Assembly (NCBI GenBank): GCA_900764025.1
Contig: CAAFMM010000305.1
Location: 1-15,034 of the forward strand
Source of the DNA: an uncultured Collinsella sp.
Lineage (GTDB): Bacteria > Actinomycetota > Coriobacteriia > Coriobacteriales > Coriobacteriaceae
DNA: 15,034 bases
Reading direction: 5' to 3'
In this document: one piece after another, positions 1 through 5,790 of the stretch
How the letters are laid out: each line of letters begins with the position of its first letter
Numbering within the stretch: the first letter of the stretch is position 1
Translations under genes and position numbers: made by a program
Notes under the pieces: generated by a model
The model's database searches: none
Told to the model about the DNA's origin: nothing
Seen by the model: only the letters and a program-made list of their open reading frames with translations

Positions 1-1
1 C

Positions 2-565
2 GACCGCCAGATCTGCAAGGACACCGTGCTCGACGAGGTCGCCTTTGGCCTGGAGCTTGCCGGCATCGACCGTGCCGAGGCGCTGCGTCGCGCCCAGCTC
101 GTCATCGACCGCTTTGGCTTGCCGGCCGACGAGGCGCCCTTTTCGCTCTCGCGCGGTCAGCGACAAATGGTGGCGCTTGCCTCCGTCGTAGTGGTTGAGC
201 CCAAGATCGTCGTGCTCGACGAGCCCACGAGCGGCCTTGATTACCGCGAGTGCATGACCGTCATGGAAACGGTGCGTACCATGGCCGAGCGCGGTTGCGC
301 CGTTATCATGGTCTGCCACGATATGGAAGTCGTCTCCGACTTTGCCGAGCGCATTGTGGTAATGGCCGACGGTCGCATCCTCGACCGCGGCCGCACGCAC
401 GAGCTATTCTCGAACATCGATCTCATGCGGCGTGCCTACGTGGAGCCTCCCCAGGTTATCGAGCTCTCGCGCCGTCTGGCATCTTCCGTCTCGCCCGCTT
501 TTGCGCAGGTGAGCGAGGTCACCGATGTCGTTCGAATTACCAAGGAGATGGTCCACCGTGGTTAA
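2..565 (+). CDS. ECF transporter ATP-binding protein (5'-truncated by window edge)
   Basis: Partial ABC ATPase of the energy-coupling-factor type (EcfA/CbiO family), which powers uptake of vitamins or metal ions together with a T component and a substrate-binding S component. The visible part starts just before the Q-loop (DRQICKDTVLDEVAFG). It then shows the ABC signature as LSRGQRQ, Walker B as IVVLDEPTSGLD and the H-loop histidine in VCHD. The Walker A half lies upstream of the window. The frame is open from base 2; a GTG at 26 lies inside the conserved region and is not a real start. The stop TAA at 563-565 overlaps the next gene's GTG start by 8 bases, so the two are translationally coupled. 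Which of EcfA1 or EcfA2 it is, and the substrate, cannot be told because the S component is not in view. Confidence 0.93.
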   Translation, partial: DRQICKDTVLDEVAFGLELAGIDRAEALRRAQLVIDRFGLPADEAPFSLSRGQRQMVALASVVVVEPKIVVLDEPTSGLDYRECMTVMETVRTMAERGCAVIMVCHDMEVVSDFAERIVVMADGRILDRGRTHELFSNIDLMRRAYVEPPQVIELSRRLASSVSPAFAQVSEVTDVVRITKEMVHRG

Positions 566-1304
566 CGTCATCGACTACATGCCGGGCGATACGCTGCTGC
601 ATCGCCTGAATCCCGTCGTCAAACTGGGCCTCGCCGCCGCCATCATCGTCGGCATCTTCTTGTCCGACACCTACGTGGCGCTGCTGGGCTTTTTGGCACT
701 CACCCTTGCGCTGGGTGCCTATGCCGGCGTCGTCGACCGTCTGTTTTCGCTGCTCAAGTTGCTGATTCCGCTCGCGCTTATCATGCTGGTGCTCCAGCTG
801 GCCTTTATGCGCGATGGCAACGTGGTGTGGGGTTTTATCACCGACACGGGCCTCATCACAGGATCGAAGGCCTGCCTGCGCCTGCTGGGTGTGGCGTTAC
901 CGCTCATCCTCATGCTCATGGTGACCAAACTCAACGACCTTGCCAACGCCTGCGTCGAGGTGCTGCACGTGCCGTATCGCTATGCCTTCACCTTTACCAC
1001 GGCGCTGCGCTTTGTGCCGGTGTTTGGTCAGGAGATGAACGCCATCATGGAGGCGCAGACCGCACGCGGCGTCGAGTACGACACCAAGAACCCCATCAAG
1101 AAGCTTAAGCTCATGCTGCCACTGTGCGTGCCACTGCTCATCTCGAGCGTGGGCAAGACCGATGCCACAGCCTTGGCGGCAGAACAGCGCGGCTTCTATC
1201 TGCGTACGCGCGCCAGCTCGTACAAGCGCTACCCCATCAAGGGCCTGGACATCGCCGTGCTCATCGTCAGCATCGCCCTCATCGCCATCGGCTTCCTGTT
1301 CTAG
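558..1304 (+). CDS. ecfT: ECF transporter transmembrane component (EcfT/CbiQ family)
   Basis: Membrane T component of an ECF transporter, 248 residues, which couples the ATPases to a substrate-binding S protein. Hydrophobic segments lie at about residues 20-57, 63-84, 105-123 and 228-248. The cytoplasmic coupling helices carry the two Arg-Gly signatures typical of the family: ARG at 169-171 and EQRG at 209-212 (AAEQRGFY). I chose the GTG at 558 because AAGGAG lies at 542-547 with 10 bases of spacing and because the protein then begins in family style (VIDYMPGDTLLHRLNPVVKL). An upstream in-frame ATG at 525 would add 11 residues and has no good ribosome site. It overlaps the ATPase gene by 8 bases and is followed by a hairpin terminator, so it is the last gene of its operon. 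Confidence 0.93.
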   Translation: MVNVIDYMPGDTLLHRLNPVVKLGLAAAIIVGIFLSDTYVALLGFLALTLALGAYAGVVDRLFSLLKLLIPLALIMLVLQLAFMRDGNVVWGFITDTGLITGSKACLRLLGVALPLILMLMVTKLNDLANACVEVLHVPYRYAFTFTTALRFVPVFGQEMNAIMEAQTARGVEYDTKNPIKKLKLMLPLCVPLLISSVGKTDATALAAEQRGFYLRTRASSYKRYPIKGLDIAVLIVSIALIAIGFLF

Positions 1305-1336
1305 TTCACCACCGACAGCAACCGCCCAACGCAAAA

Positions 1337-1370
1337 GACCTCGGCTCGCACCAAACGAGCCGGGGCCTTT
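1337..1370 (+). terminator. Hairpin terminator after ecfT, probably shared with the convergent racemase gene
   Basis: Bases 1339-1348 (CCTCGGCTCG) pair with 1356-1365 (CGAGCCGGGG) around a 7-base loop, with one T-G wobble. An A-rich run precedes the stem and CCTTT follows it. On the minus strand the same hairpin is followed by TCTTTTG, so it could also stop transcription from the racemase gene that ends at 1430. Confidence 0.7.
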
Positions 1371-1393
1371 ACTGTTTCACCAGATAAAACCTA

Positions 1394-1418
1394 CCAAAAT
1401 AAACCTGTCCCTTTTTGG
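1394..1418. repeat. Small inverted repeat with REP-like core AAACCTGTCCC
   Basis: CCAAAA (1394-1399) and TTTTGG (1413-1418) flank TAAACCTGTCCCT in the short gap between two convergent genes. The core resembles short interspersed elements (AAACCTGTCCC...) that I recall from many genomes near REP-associated Y1 transposases. That resemblance is from memory; the family assignment is an inference and no second copy is seen in this window. Confidence 0.35.
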
Positions 1419-1429
1419 CGGGTCGGAAG

Positions 1430-2176
1430 CTAGAGGCGGTAGGGAGCGCCGCTACGGATGATGGATTCACGCACCAGGACGTCCATGGCGTCGAGGGTGA
1501 TCTCGGGCATCTCTCGGTACTTCTGCAGCACCGATAGCTCGGTGCAGGCCAGAATGACGCGGTCGCAGCCGCTACGGGCGAACTCCCACATCACGCGGTC
1601 GAACTTATCCATATCGGGCTCACGTCCGGCCTTCACATCATCGTAGATAAGCGACATCACATCGTTCTGACGTTTCTCGCTGGGATAGACGACCTCAACA
1701 CCCGCAGCCTTACATTCGCGGCCGTAGACGCCCGCGCCCACGGTGCCATCGGTGCCCATGATGCCGATCTTGCGCACCGGCTCGGCCGGCATACTCAGGT
1801 TGGGGTCGAACTCGCACTCCCCCATCACCGCGCCGGCCAGAGCATAGCGCACCGACTCACGCGGCATGTGGATAATCGGCACCTTCGTAAACGACTGGAT
1901 CTGGTCATAGAAGTAGTGTGACGTGTTGCAGGGAATGGCAATGTGTGCACAGCCCAGCGACTCGAGTGCCTGGGCGCACTCTTTCATGGTCGCCAGCAGT
2001 TTGGCATGCTCGCCGGTCTTAATGGCCAGCGTGCGGTCGGGCATGGTCGACTTGGAGAGCACCACCATGTCGATATGTTCCTGATCGCAGGCAGCAGCCG
2101 TATGACGCACCACCTGGTCGTAGTAATACGACGTGGCCTCGGCGCCCATGCCGCCGATAACTCCCAGCTTTTCCAT
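1430..2176 (-). CDS. Aspartate/glutamate racemase family protein (probable aspartate racemase)
   Basis: Cofactor-independent amino-acid racemase of the Asp/Glu racemase superfamily, 248 residues, the usual length. The N-terminus MEKLGVIGGMGAEAT is the family's first strand and loop. The two catalytic cysteines are C83 in IPCNTSHYF and C211 in LACTELSVL. The glycine-rich start of the second domain is IGIMGTDGTVGAGVYG (about 138-152). ATG 2176 is preceded by AAGGAGG (2182-2188); longer in-frame starts up to 2260 have no such site. It lies 84 bases downstream of an ATP-grasp ligase gene on the same strand. Because D-aspartate ligases are found beside aspartate racemases in Gram-positive bacteria, D-aspartate supply for cell-wall cross-bridges is the best guess. 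Substrate specificity cannot be read from the sequence; glutamate or a broad-specificity racemase is possible. Confidence 0.88.
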   Translation of the reverse strand: MEKLGVIGGMGAEATSYYYDQVVRHTAAACDQEHIDMVVLSKSTMPDRTLAIKTGEHAKLLATMKECAQALESLGCAHIAIPCNTSHYFYDQIQSFTKVPIIHMPRESVRYALAGAVMGECEFDPNLSMPAEPVRKIGIMGTDGTVGAGVYGRECKAAGVEVVYPSEKRQNDVMSLIYDDVKAGREPDMDKFDRVMWEFARSGCDRVILACTELSVLQKYREMPEITLDAMDVLVRESIIRSGAPYRL

Positions 2177-2198
2177 CGCCGCCTCCTTGGTGACGCTT

Positions 2199-2251
2199 GC
2201 GCAATTGCGCGTATCATACCCGCGCCCGCCCGATGCAAACCGGACGGGCGC
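2199..2251. promoter_or_regulatory. Hairpin and 12-bp palindrome between the ligase and racemase genes
   Basis: On the minus-strand transcript, 2251-2241 pairs with 2232-2222 in an 11-bp GC-rich stem (one T-G wobble) around an 8-base loop. It starts about 10 bases after the ligase stop codon and no T-run follows it. Just downstream are a -10-like TATGAT (2218-2213) and the perfect palindrome GCGCAATTGCGC (2199-2210), about 10 bases before the racemase ribosome site. This could be a processing or attenuation site, or a secondary promoter with an operator. No convincing -35 box was found. Confidence 0.4.
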
Positions 2252-2260
2252 CGCGCTCAT

Positions 2261-3517
2261 CTACTTGTAATACGTCTTGAACAGCTTAAAGTGGCGCAGC
2301 TTGGTGTGCCACATGCGCAGCCAGCGGTTAAAGACAAAGTCGCCCTTCATAAACGAAGGGTCGGCGCCCTTGCCTTCCTTGTCCAGGCGATGCACCTTAG
2401 CGCGCAGCTCGGGATCCTTGACGTACTTGTCGACGACGCCCATGGGAACGACCATCCACAGGGCCTCGTCCTGCGCCGTCACAAACTCCGGCTCAAACGG
2501 GCGGTTAAACACATACTCGTCCACCACATACTTGGCAACGTTAAAGCCGCTGTTGGTAACGTAGTAGTTGCTGCGGCCCTGGCGCGTGTTGAAATCGAAG
2601 AACTTAAACGAGCCGTCGCGCTCGTCGTACTTAACGTCAAAGTTGGAATAGCCCACAAAGTGAAGGTCCTCGAGCAACTTGCGCACGCCGCCCATGAGCT
2701 CGTCGTTGGGCTCGGTAATGATACAGGCATGGTTGCCGACACCGTGGGGCTGATGCTCCTCGAGCAGCACATGGCCCAGGCACATCATGCGAACCTTACC
2801 GTTGCGGTCGGAATAGCTGGTGAGTACGCGCATGTACTCGTCGTTGCCGGGCACGCGATCCTGCAAGATCAGATCGTCGGTGTAGCCGCTGGCATACGAA
2901 TCGCGAATGACCTGTTCCAGCTCGGCGCGGTCGGCAATCACATAGGCCTTCTTCTGGCCCTCGAACTCGTGCTGCCACCACATGATGCCGTCAGAAGGCT
3001 TCAGAATCATCGGGTAAGGAAAATCGATCTGGTCGAGCACTTCGGCAGGCGCCTCACCCTGGGCATTGAGCATCGCCTTGGTAAAGGTAAACGTGTGCGG
3101 ATAGGGCACGCCATGCTTCTCGCACAGCTCGTAGAAGATCTCCTTCTTCTGGCACTGCTCGAGCATGCTGTAGGGCGCGTAGGGAGCGACGATGTTATCC
3201 GCCAGCTCATGAGCATCCTTGGCTTGAGCCACGAGAGCGACATAGTTGTCGCCACAGCCCACAAGGACAATCGTCTTGTCGGCATGCGCTTGGGCAATGC
3301 CGTTGACGGTTTTGAGCATCACGGGCATGGTGTCGATATCCACGTTGGGCGTGTAGTCGATAATCTGGCTGCGGTACGCGGGACCCGTCTGATACTTGCC
3401 AAAGACCAGACTCTTGACCTGGTACTCCTCGTAGAAGGCACGCGCCACCGAATAGGCGTTGATGTCGCCACCGAGCAGCACGGGAATGAACTCGCGCTCT
3501 GTAAATTGCAATGCCAT
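2261..3517 (-). CDS. ATP-grasp carboxylate-amine ligase, D-aspartate ligase-like
   Basis: ATP-grasp enzyme of 418 residues that joins a carboxylate to an amine through an acyl-phosphate. It begins with a pre-ATP-grasp fold (IPVLLGGDINAYSVARAF, 11-28). The ATP-grasp domain spans about 115-340: the nucleotide-binding lysine is in YPMILKPSDG (K173), the adenine loop is LILQDRVPGNDE (216-227), and the metal-binding end is FFDFNTRQGRSNYY (D308, N310, R312). ATG 3517 has AGGAAG (3528-3523) upstream. Length and architecture fit the family of Enterococcus faecium D-aspartate ligase (Asl), which adds D-Asp to the third residue of the peptidoglycan stem peptide. The racemase immediately downstream supports this. 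Other ATP-grasp ligases acting on amino acids or peptides are possible, so the substrate is an inference. Confidence 0.85.
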   Translation of the reverse strand: MALQFTEREFIPVLLGGDINAYSVARAFYEEYQVKSLVFGKYQTGPAYRSQIIDYTPNVDIDTMPVMLKTVNGIAQAHADKTIVLVGCGDNYVALVAQAKDAHELADNIVAPYAPYSMLEQCQKKEIFYELCEKHGVPYPHTFTFTKAMLNAQGEAPAEVLDQIDFPYPMILKPSDGIMWWQHEFEGQKKAYVIADRAELEQVIRDSYASGYTDDLILQDRVPGNDEYMRVLTSYSDRNGKVRMMCLGHVLLEEHQPHGVGNHACIITEPNDELMGGVRKLLEDLHFVGYSNFDVKYDERDGSFKFFDFNTRQGRSNYYVTNSGFNVAKYVVDEYVFNRPFEPEFVTAQDEALWMVVPMGVVDKYVKDPELRAKVHRLDKEGKGADPSFMKGDFVFNRWLRMWHTKLRHFKLFKTYYK

Positions 3518-3573
3518 GGAAACTTCCTATCATGAACTGCCCACACAATGGGCGGTCTTTGCGCAACTGAATT

Positions 3574-3603
3574 ATTCTAGCGTGCCAAGCCGCCGGCGCC
3601 CAA
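3574..3603 (-). promoter_or_regulatory. Candidate promoter of the ligase-racemase operon
   Basis: Read on the minus strand, TAGAAT (3579-3574) matches 5 of 6 bases of the -10 consensus. TTGGGC (3603-3598) sits 18 bases upstream as a weak -35. The implied start is near 3567, giving a leader of about 50 bases that contains a small hairpin (GCCCA/TGGGC, 3539-3553). This is a visual prediction only. Confidence 0.4.
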
Positions 3604-3638
3604 AGCTCCACCGTATCTATGGCAATCGACGTAATCGT

Positions 3639-3662
3639 CCAGCACGAAGGCCAGCACGAAGA
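3639..3662 (+). repeat. Short tandem repeat, two 12-base units
   Basis: CCAGCACGAAGG (3639-3650) is followed directly by CCAGCACGAAGA (3651-3662), 11 of 12 bases identical. It lies in the non-coding region between the divergent ligase and MOSC genes. No function can be assigned. Confidence 0.6.
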
Positions 3663-3681
3663 CGGCGCTCACCGTTGTATG

Positions 3682-3707
3682 ACAATGGGCAATGAACCTA
3701 CCATTGT
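3682..3707. promoter_or_regulatory. Inverted repeat ACAATGG/CCATTGT upstream of the MOSC gene
   Basis: ACAATGG (3682-3688) and CCATTGT (3701-3707) form a perfect 7-base inverted repeat spaced by 12 bases. The 9-mer ACAATGGGC that starts the left arm also occurs at 3545-3553, close to the start of the divergent ligase gene. The arrangement suits an operator for a dimeric regulator, but no regulator is identified. Confidence 0.4.
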
Positions 3708-3749
3708 TGTAGGATTCAACATGTAGCCCGCCCCGTCGAAAGGTGCACC

Positions 3750-4382
3750 GTGCCCCAGGCTCATCCGATCAACAACCCCATCATTGACGCCGCCAAGCGC
3801 GAACTTGCAGATCGTGCCCAGACGGCAGCTCCCCTACGCACCGCAAACGATGCTTACAACGGGCCTGCCCGTATCGTCTCAATCAACACGTCGGAGCACA
3901 AAGGCACGCGTAAGTCACCCGTCGCCGACGGGCACGACACCGTCATCGAGCAGTTTGGCCTCGCCTCCGATGCGCACGCCGGGCATTGGCACCGCCAGGT
4001 TTCCTTTTTAGCTGCAGAGTCTATCCAGACGGCGCAGGCGCGCGGGCTCGATGTGCACGAGGCCGACTTTGGCGAGAACTTCACAACCCAGGGCATCAAC
4101 CTGCTCTCGCTCCCCCTGGGAACGCAGCTCAAGATTGGCAACGATGTCCTGGTCGAAATCAGTCAGATCGGCAAGGTCTGCCACACCCGCTGTGCCATCT
4201 ACTATCTCGCCGGCGACTGTATCTTTCCCCACGAGGGCGTTTTTGGCGTGGTACTAAAGGGCGGAGAGGTCCATACCGGCGACGATATCCGGGTAGTCAA
4301 ACTCGGCGACGGCACCTGTTCGTTCACCCCCGCCGAGGCCCTCGAAGAGATTGAGCAGGCTCGCCAGAAGGGCACGCTGTAG
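3750..4382 (+). CDS. MOSC domain-containing protein
   Basis: MOSC-domain protein of 210 residues. MOSC domains are related to the C-terminal domain of molybdenum-cofactor sulfurases and are thought to bind or move sulfur or molybdenum cofactor. The domain begins around residue 40 (PARIVSINTS). It includes DAHAGHWHRQVSFLA (74-88), FGENFTTQGI (107-116) and G..LKIG....VEISQIGK (124-142), then a cysteine cluster CHTRCAIYYLAGDC (C144, C148, C157), and ends with GVFGVVLKGGEVHTGDDI. The first 39 residues are a non-conserved-looking extension. GTG 3750 is the only reasonable start, with AAAGG 6-10 bases upstream. No other cofactor gene is adjacent, so the exact substrate is unknown. It is divergent from the ligase operon and is not closely followed by another gene. 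Confidence 0.85.
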   Translation: MPQAHPINNPIIDAAKRELADRAQTAAPLRTANDAYNGPARIVSINTSEHKGTRKSPVADGHDTVIEQFGLASDAHAGHWHRQVSFLAAESIQTAQARGLDVHEADFGENFTTQGINLLSLPLGTQLKIGNDVLVEISQIGKVCHTRCAIYYLAGDCIFPHEGVFGVVLKGGEVHTGDDIRVVKLGDGTCSFTPAEALEEIEQARQKGTL

Positions 4383-4616
4383 TTATAAAACCCCACGTTG
4401 AGATAGCTTTTACAGCCCAAAACTCCTCTCAAACAGGGCTCTGTAACGTTAAAGTTGAACTCTATGGTTTCTCAACAATTCATCATAACTGCAGGTCAAA
4501 GCCAAAGCCTCAAGTTCAACTTGACCCTTTGGAACCTTTAAGGTTCAAGTTGAGGTCGAAAGCAGTAGTAGAATACCGTTCGAACCATAACCTACGATTG
4601 ATTGCAGAGGGACTGG
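4383..4616 (+). promoter_or_regulatory. Palindrome-rich leader of the secreted wall protein gene
   Basis: This non-coding stretch is AT-richer than its surroundings and full of related short motifs. TCAAGTTCAACTTGA (4510-4524) and GAACCTTTAAGGTTC (4532-4546) are perfect 15-base palindromes with a one-base centre. The second runs into TTCAAGTTGAGG (4544-4555), whose arms also pair with the first palindrome. AAGTTGAAC occurs inverted at 4452-4460, and TTACAGCCC (4410-4418) faces GGGCTCTGTAA (4436-4446). A -10-like TAGAAT (4569-4574) has no good -35, and the palindromes sit where an upstream regulator would bind. A start near 4581 would leave a leader of about 36 bases. Confidence 0.5.
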
Positions 4617-5750
4617 ATGCAGCATTCGAATCATCGCACCGCAGCGCTCATTGCGTCGAAGCCGGCTCGTATCATCACGAGCGCCGCGCTTGCCGTTGCG
4701 CTGACGGCCACGCCGATGCTCTCCCCCGTTGCGGCGTATGCCGCCTCGCAGGCAACGCAGGACCAGCTTTCCGCAGCCCAGCAGAAGATCGAAGCCGCCA
4801 CGAGCGCCTACAACGACGCCCGCACCAAACTCGATGACCTGCAAAAGCAGATTGACTCCAATGAGGCAAGCATCGAGGAAATCGAGGCCAAGCTTCCCGA
4901 GCAGCAGGCCAAGGCAAGCTCCGCCATGCGCGATCTGTACAAGTATCAGAAGGGCACCAATCCCATCGTGAGCTTCCTGGTCAACGCGCAGAGCCTGGGT
5001 GAGTTCATCACGACCTGCAAATACACCAACCAGATCACGAGCTCAAGCGTCGACGAGATCGAAGAGCTCAATAACATGCAAACCGAACTCGAGCAGAACA
5101 AGGCCGAGCTCCAGCAGGCCAAGTCACAGCTTGAGGCAGAGCAGAAAAACGCCGAGGATGCGCTGGCGCAGGCCCAGCAGCTCCGCAGCGAGGCACAGGC
5201 AAAAGCCGAGCAGGAAAATGCCGCCGAGCTTGCCAAGCTTGAGGCCGATAAGGCCGCTGCCGCCGAGAAGCTCTCGGGCGAGGGCGTAAGCGGCAGCAAT
5301 TCCAGCAGCCAGGCCACCAACACCAACACCACCATCGACACCACGGTGAACAACACCAATACCGGTAGCTCCGATTACGATTCGTTCATTAATGAGTGGA
5401 CGAGCCGCATCGACAATTATCTCGCCGGCTCCCCCATGGCAGGCCAGGGCTATAACTTTGCCGTCGCCGCTTGGAATACCGGTGTCGACCCCCGTTGGTC
5501 CCCCGCCATCGCCTGCATCGAGAGCACCAAGGGCGCTTATTGCGCCAATTCTTACAACGCTTGGGGCTGGAGTGCCCGTGGCGGCGGTTGGCGCAGCTTT
5601 GGCAGCTGGAGCGAGGGCATCTCCGCTCACGTTGCCTATCTGGGCGCCAACTACGGCTCCACCCTTACCCCGGCAGCAGCCAAAAAGTACTGCCCGCCCA
5701 CGTGGCAGGACTGGTACAACAAAGTCGCCGCTCAGATGAACCGCATCTAA
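4617..5750 (+). CDS. Secreted coiled-coil protein with C-terminal lysozyme-like domain
   Basis: Exported protein of 377 residues, probably a peptidoglycan-active enzyme. A signal peptide covers about 1-42, with basic residues, a hydrophobic core (IITSAALAVALTATPML) and an AYA-A cleavage site. Residues 44-220 are two long coiled-coil stretches around RDLYKYQKGTNPIVSFLVNA (105-124), as in the N-terminal regions of PcsB/CwlO/RipC-type hydrolases, where they interact with FtsEX-like partners. Residues 221-255 are a Gly/Ser/Asn/Thr linker. The last 120 residues resemble a transglycosylase or glucosaminidase fold: AIACIESTKG with candidate catalytic E302, then SYNAWGWS (312-319), and WSEGISAHVAYL. 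No NlpC/P60 Cys-His core is visible. ATG 4617 has AGAGG upstream; a TTG at 4602 is unlikely. The gene stands alone, ending in a strong terminator. Confidence 0.82.
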   Translation: MQHSNHRTAALIASKPARIITSAALAVALTATPMLSPVAAYAASQATQDQLSAAQQKIEAATSAYNDARTKLDDLQKQIDSNEASIEEIEAKLPEQQAKASSAMRDLYKYQKGTNPIVSFLVNAQSLGEFITTCKYTNQITSSSVDEIEELNNMQTELEQNKAELQQAKSQLEAEQKNAEDALAQAQQLRSEAQAKAEQENAAELAKLEADKAAAAEKLSGEGVSGSNSSSQATNTNTTIDTTVNNTNTGSSDYDSFINEWTSRIDNYLAGSPMAGQGYNFAVAAWNTGVDPRWSPAIACIESTKGAYCANSYNAWGWSARGGGWRSFGSWSEGISAHVAYLGANYGSTLTPAAAKKYCPPTWQDWYNKVAAQMNRI

Positions 5751-5760
5751 GTGCAACTGC

Positions 5761-5790
5761 AAAGGGCCCCAATGGGGCCCTTTTTCTTTT
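5761..5790 (+). terminator. Strong intrinsic terminator, shared by convergent genes
   Basis: AAAGGGCCCC (5761-5770) pairs perfectly with GGGGCCCTTT (5774-5783) around an AAT loop, followed by TTTTTCTTTT. It serves the secreted protein gene. Being symmetric and next to the kinase stop at 5789, it may also end the opposite transcript, although the T-run there is only TTT. Confidence 0.92.

Noticed and set aside
1943..3535. 530-codon open frame on the plus strand across the ligase and racemase genes
   Set aside because: It is antisense to two genes with clear family motifs. Its Leu/Val/His/Ala-rich product has no domain, and long antisense frames are expected in GC-rich genes.
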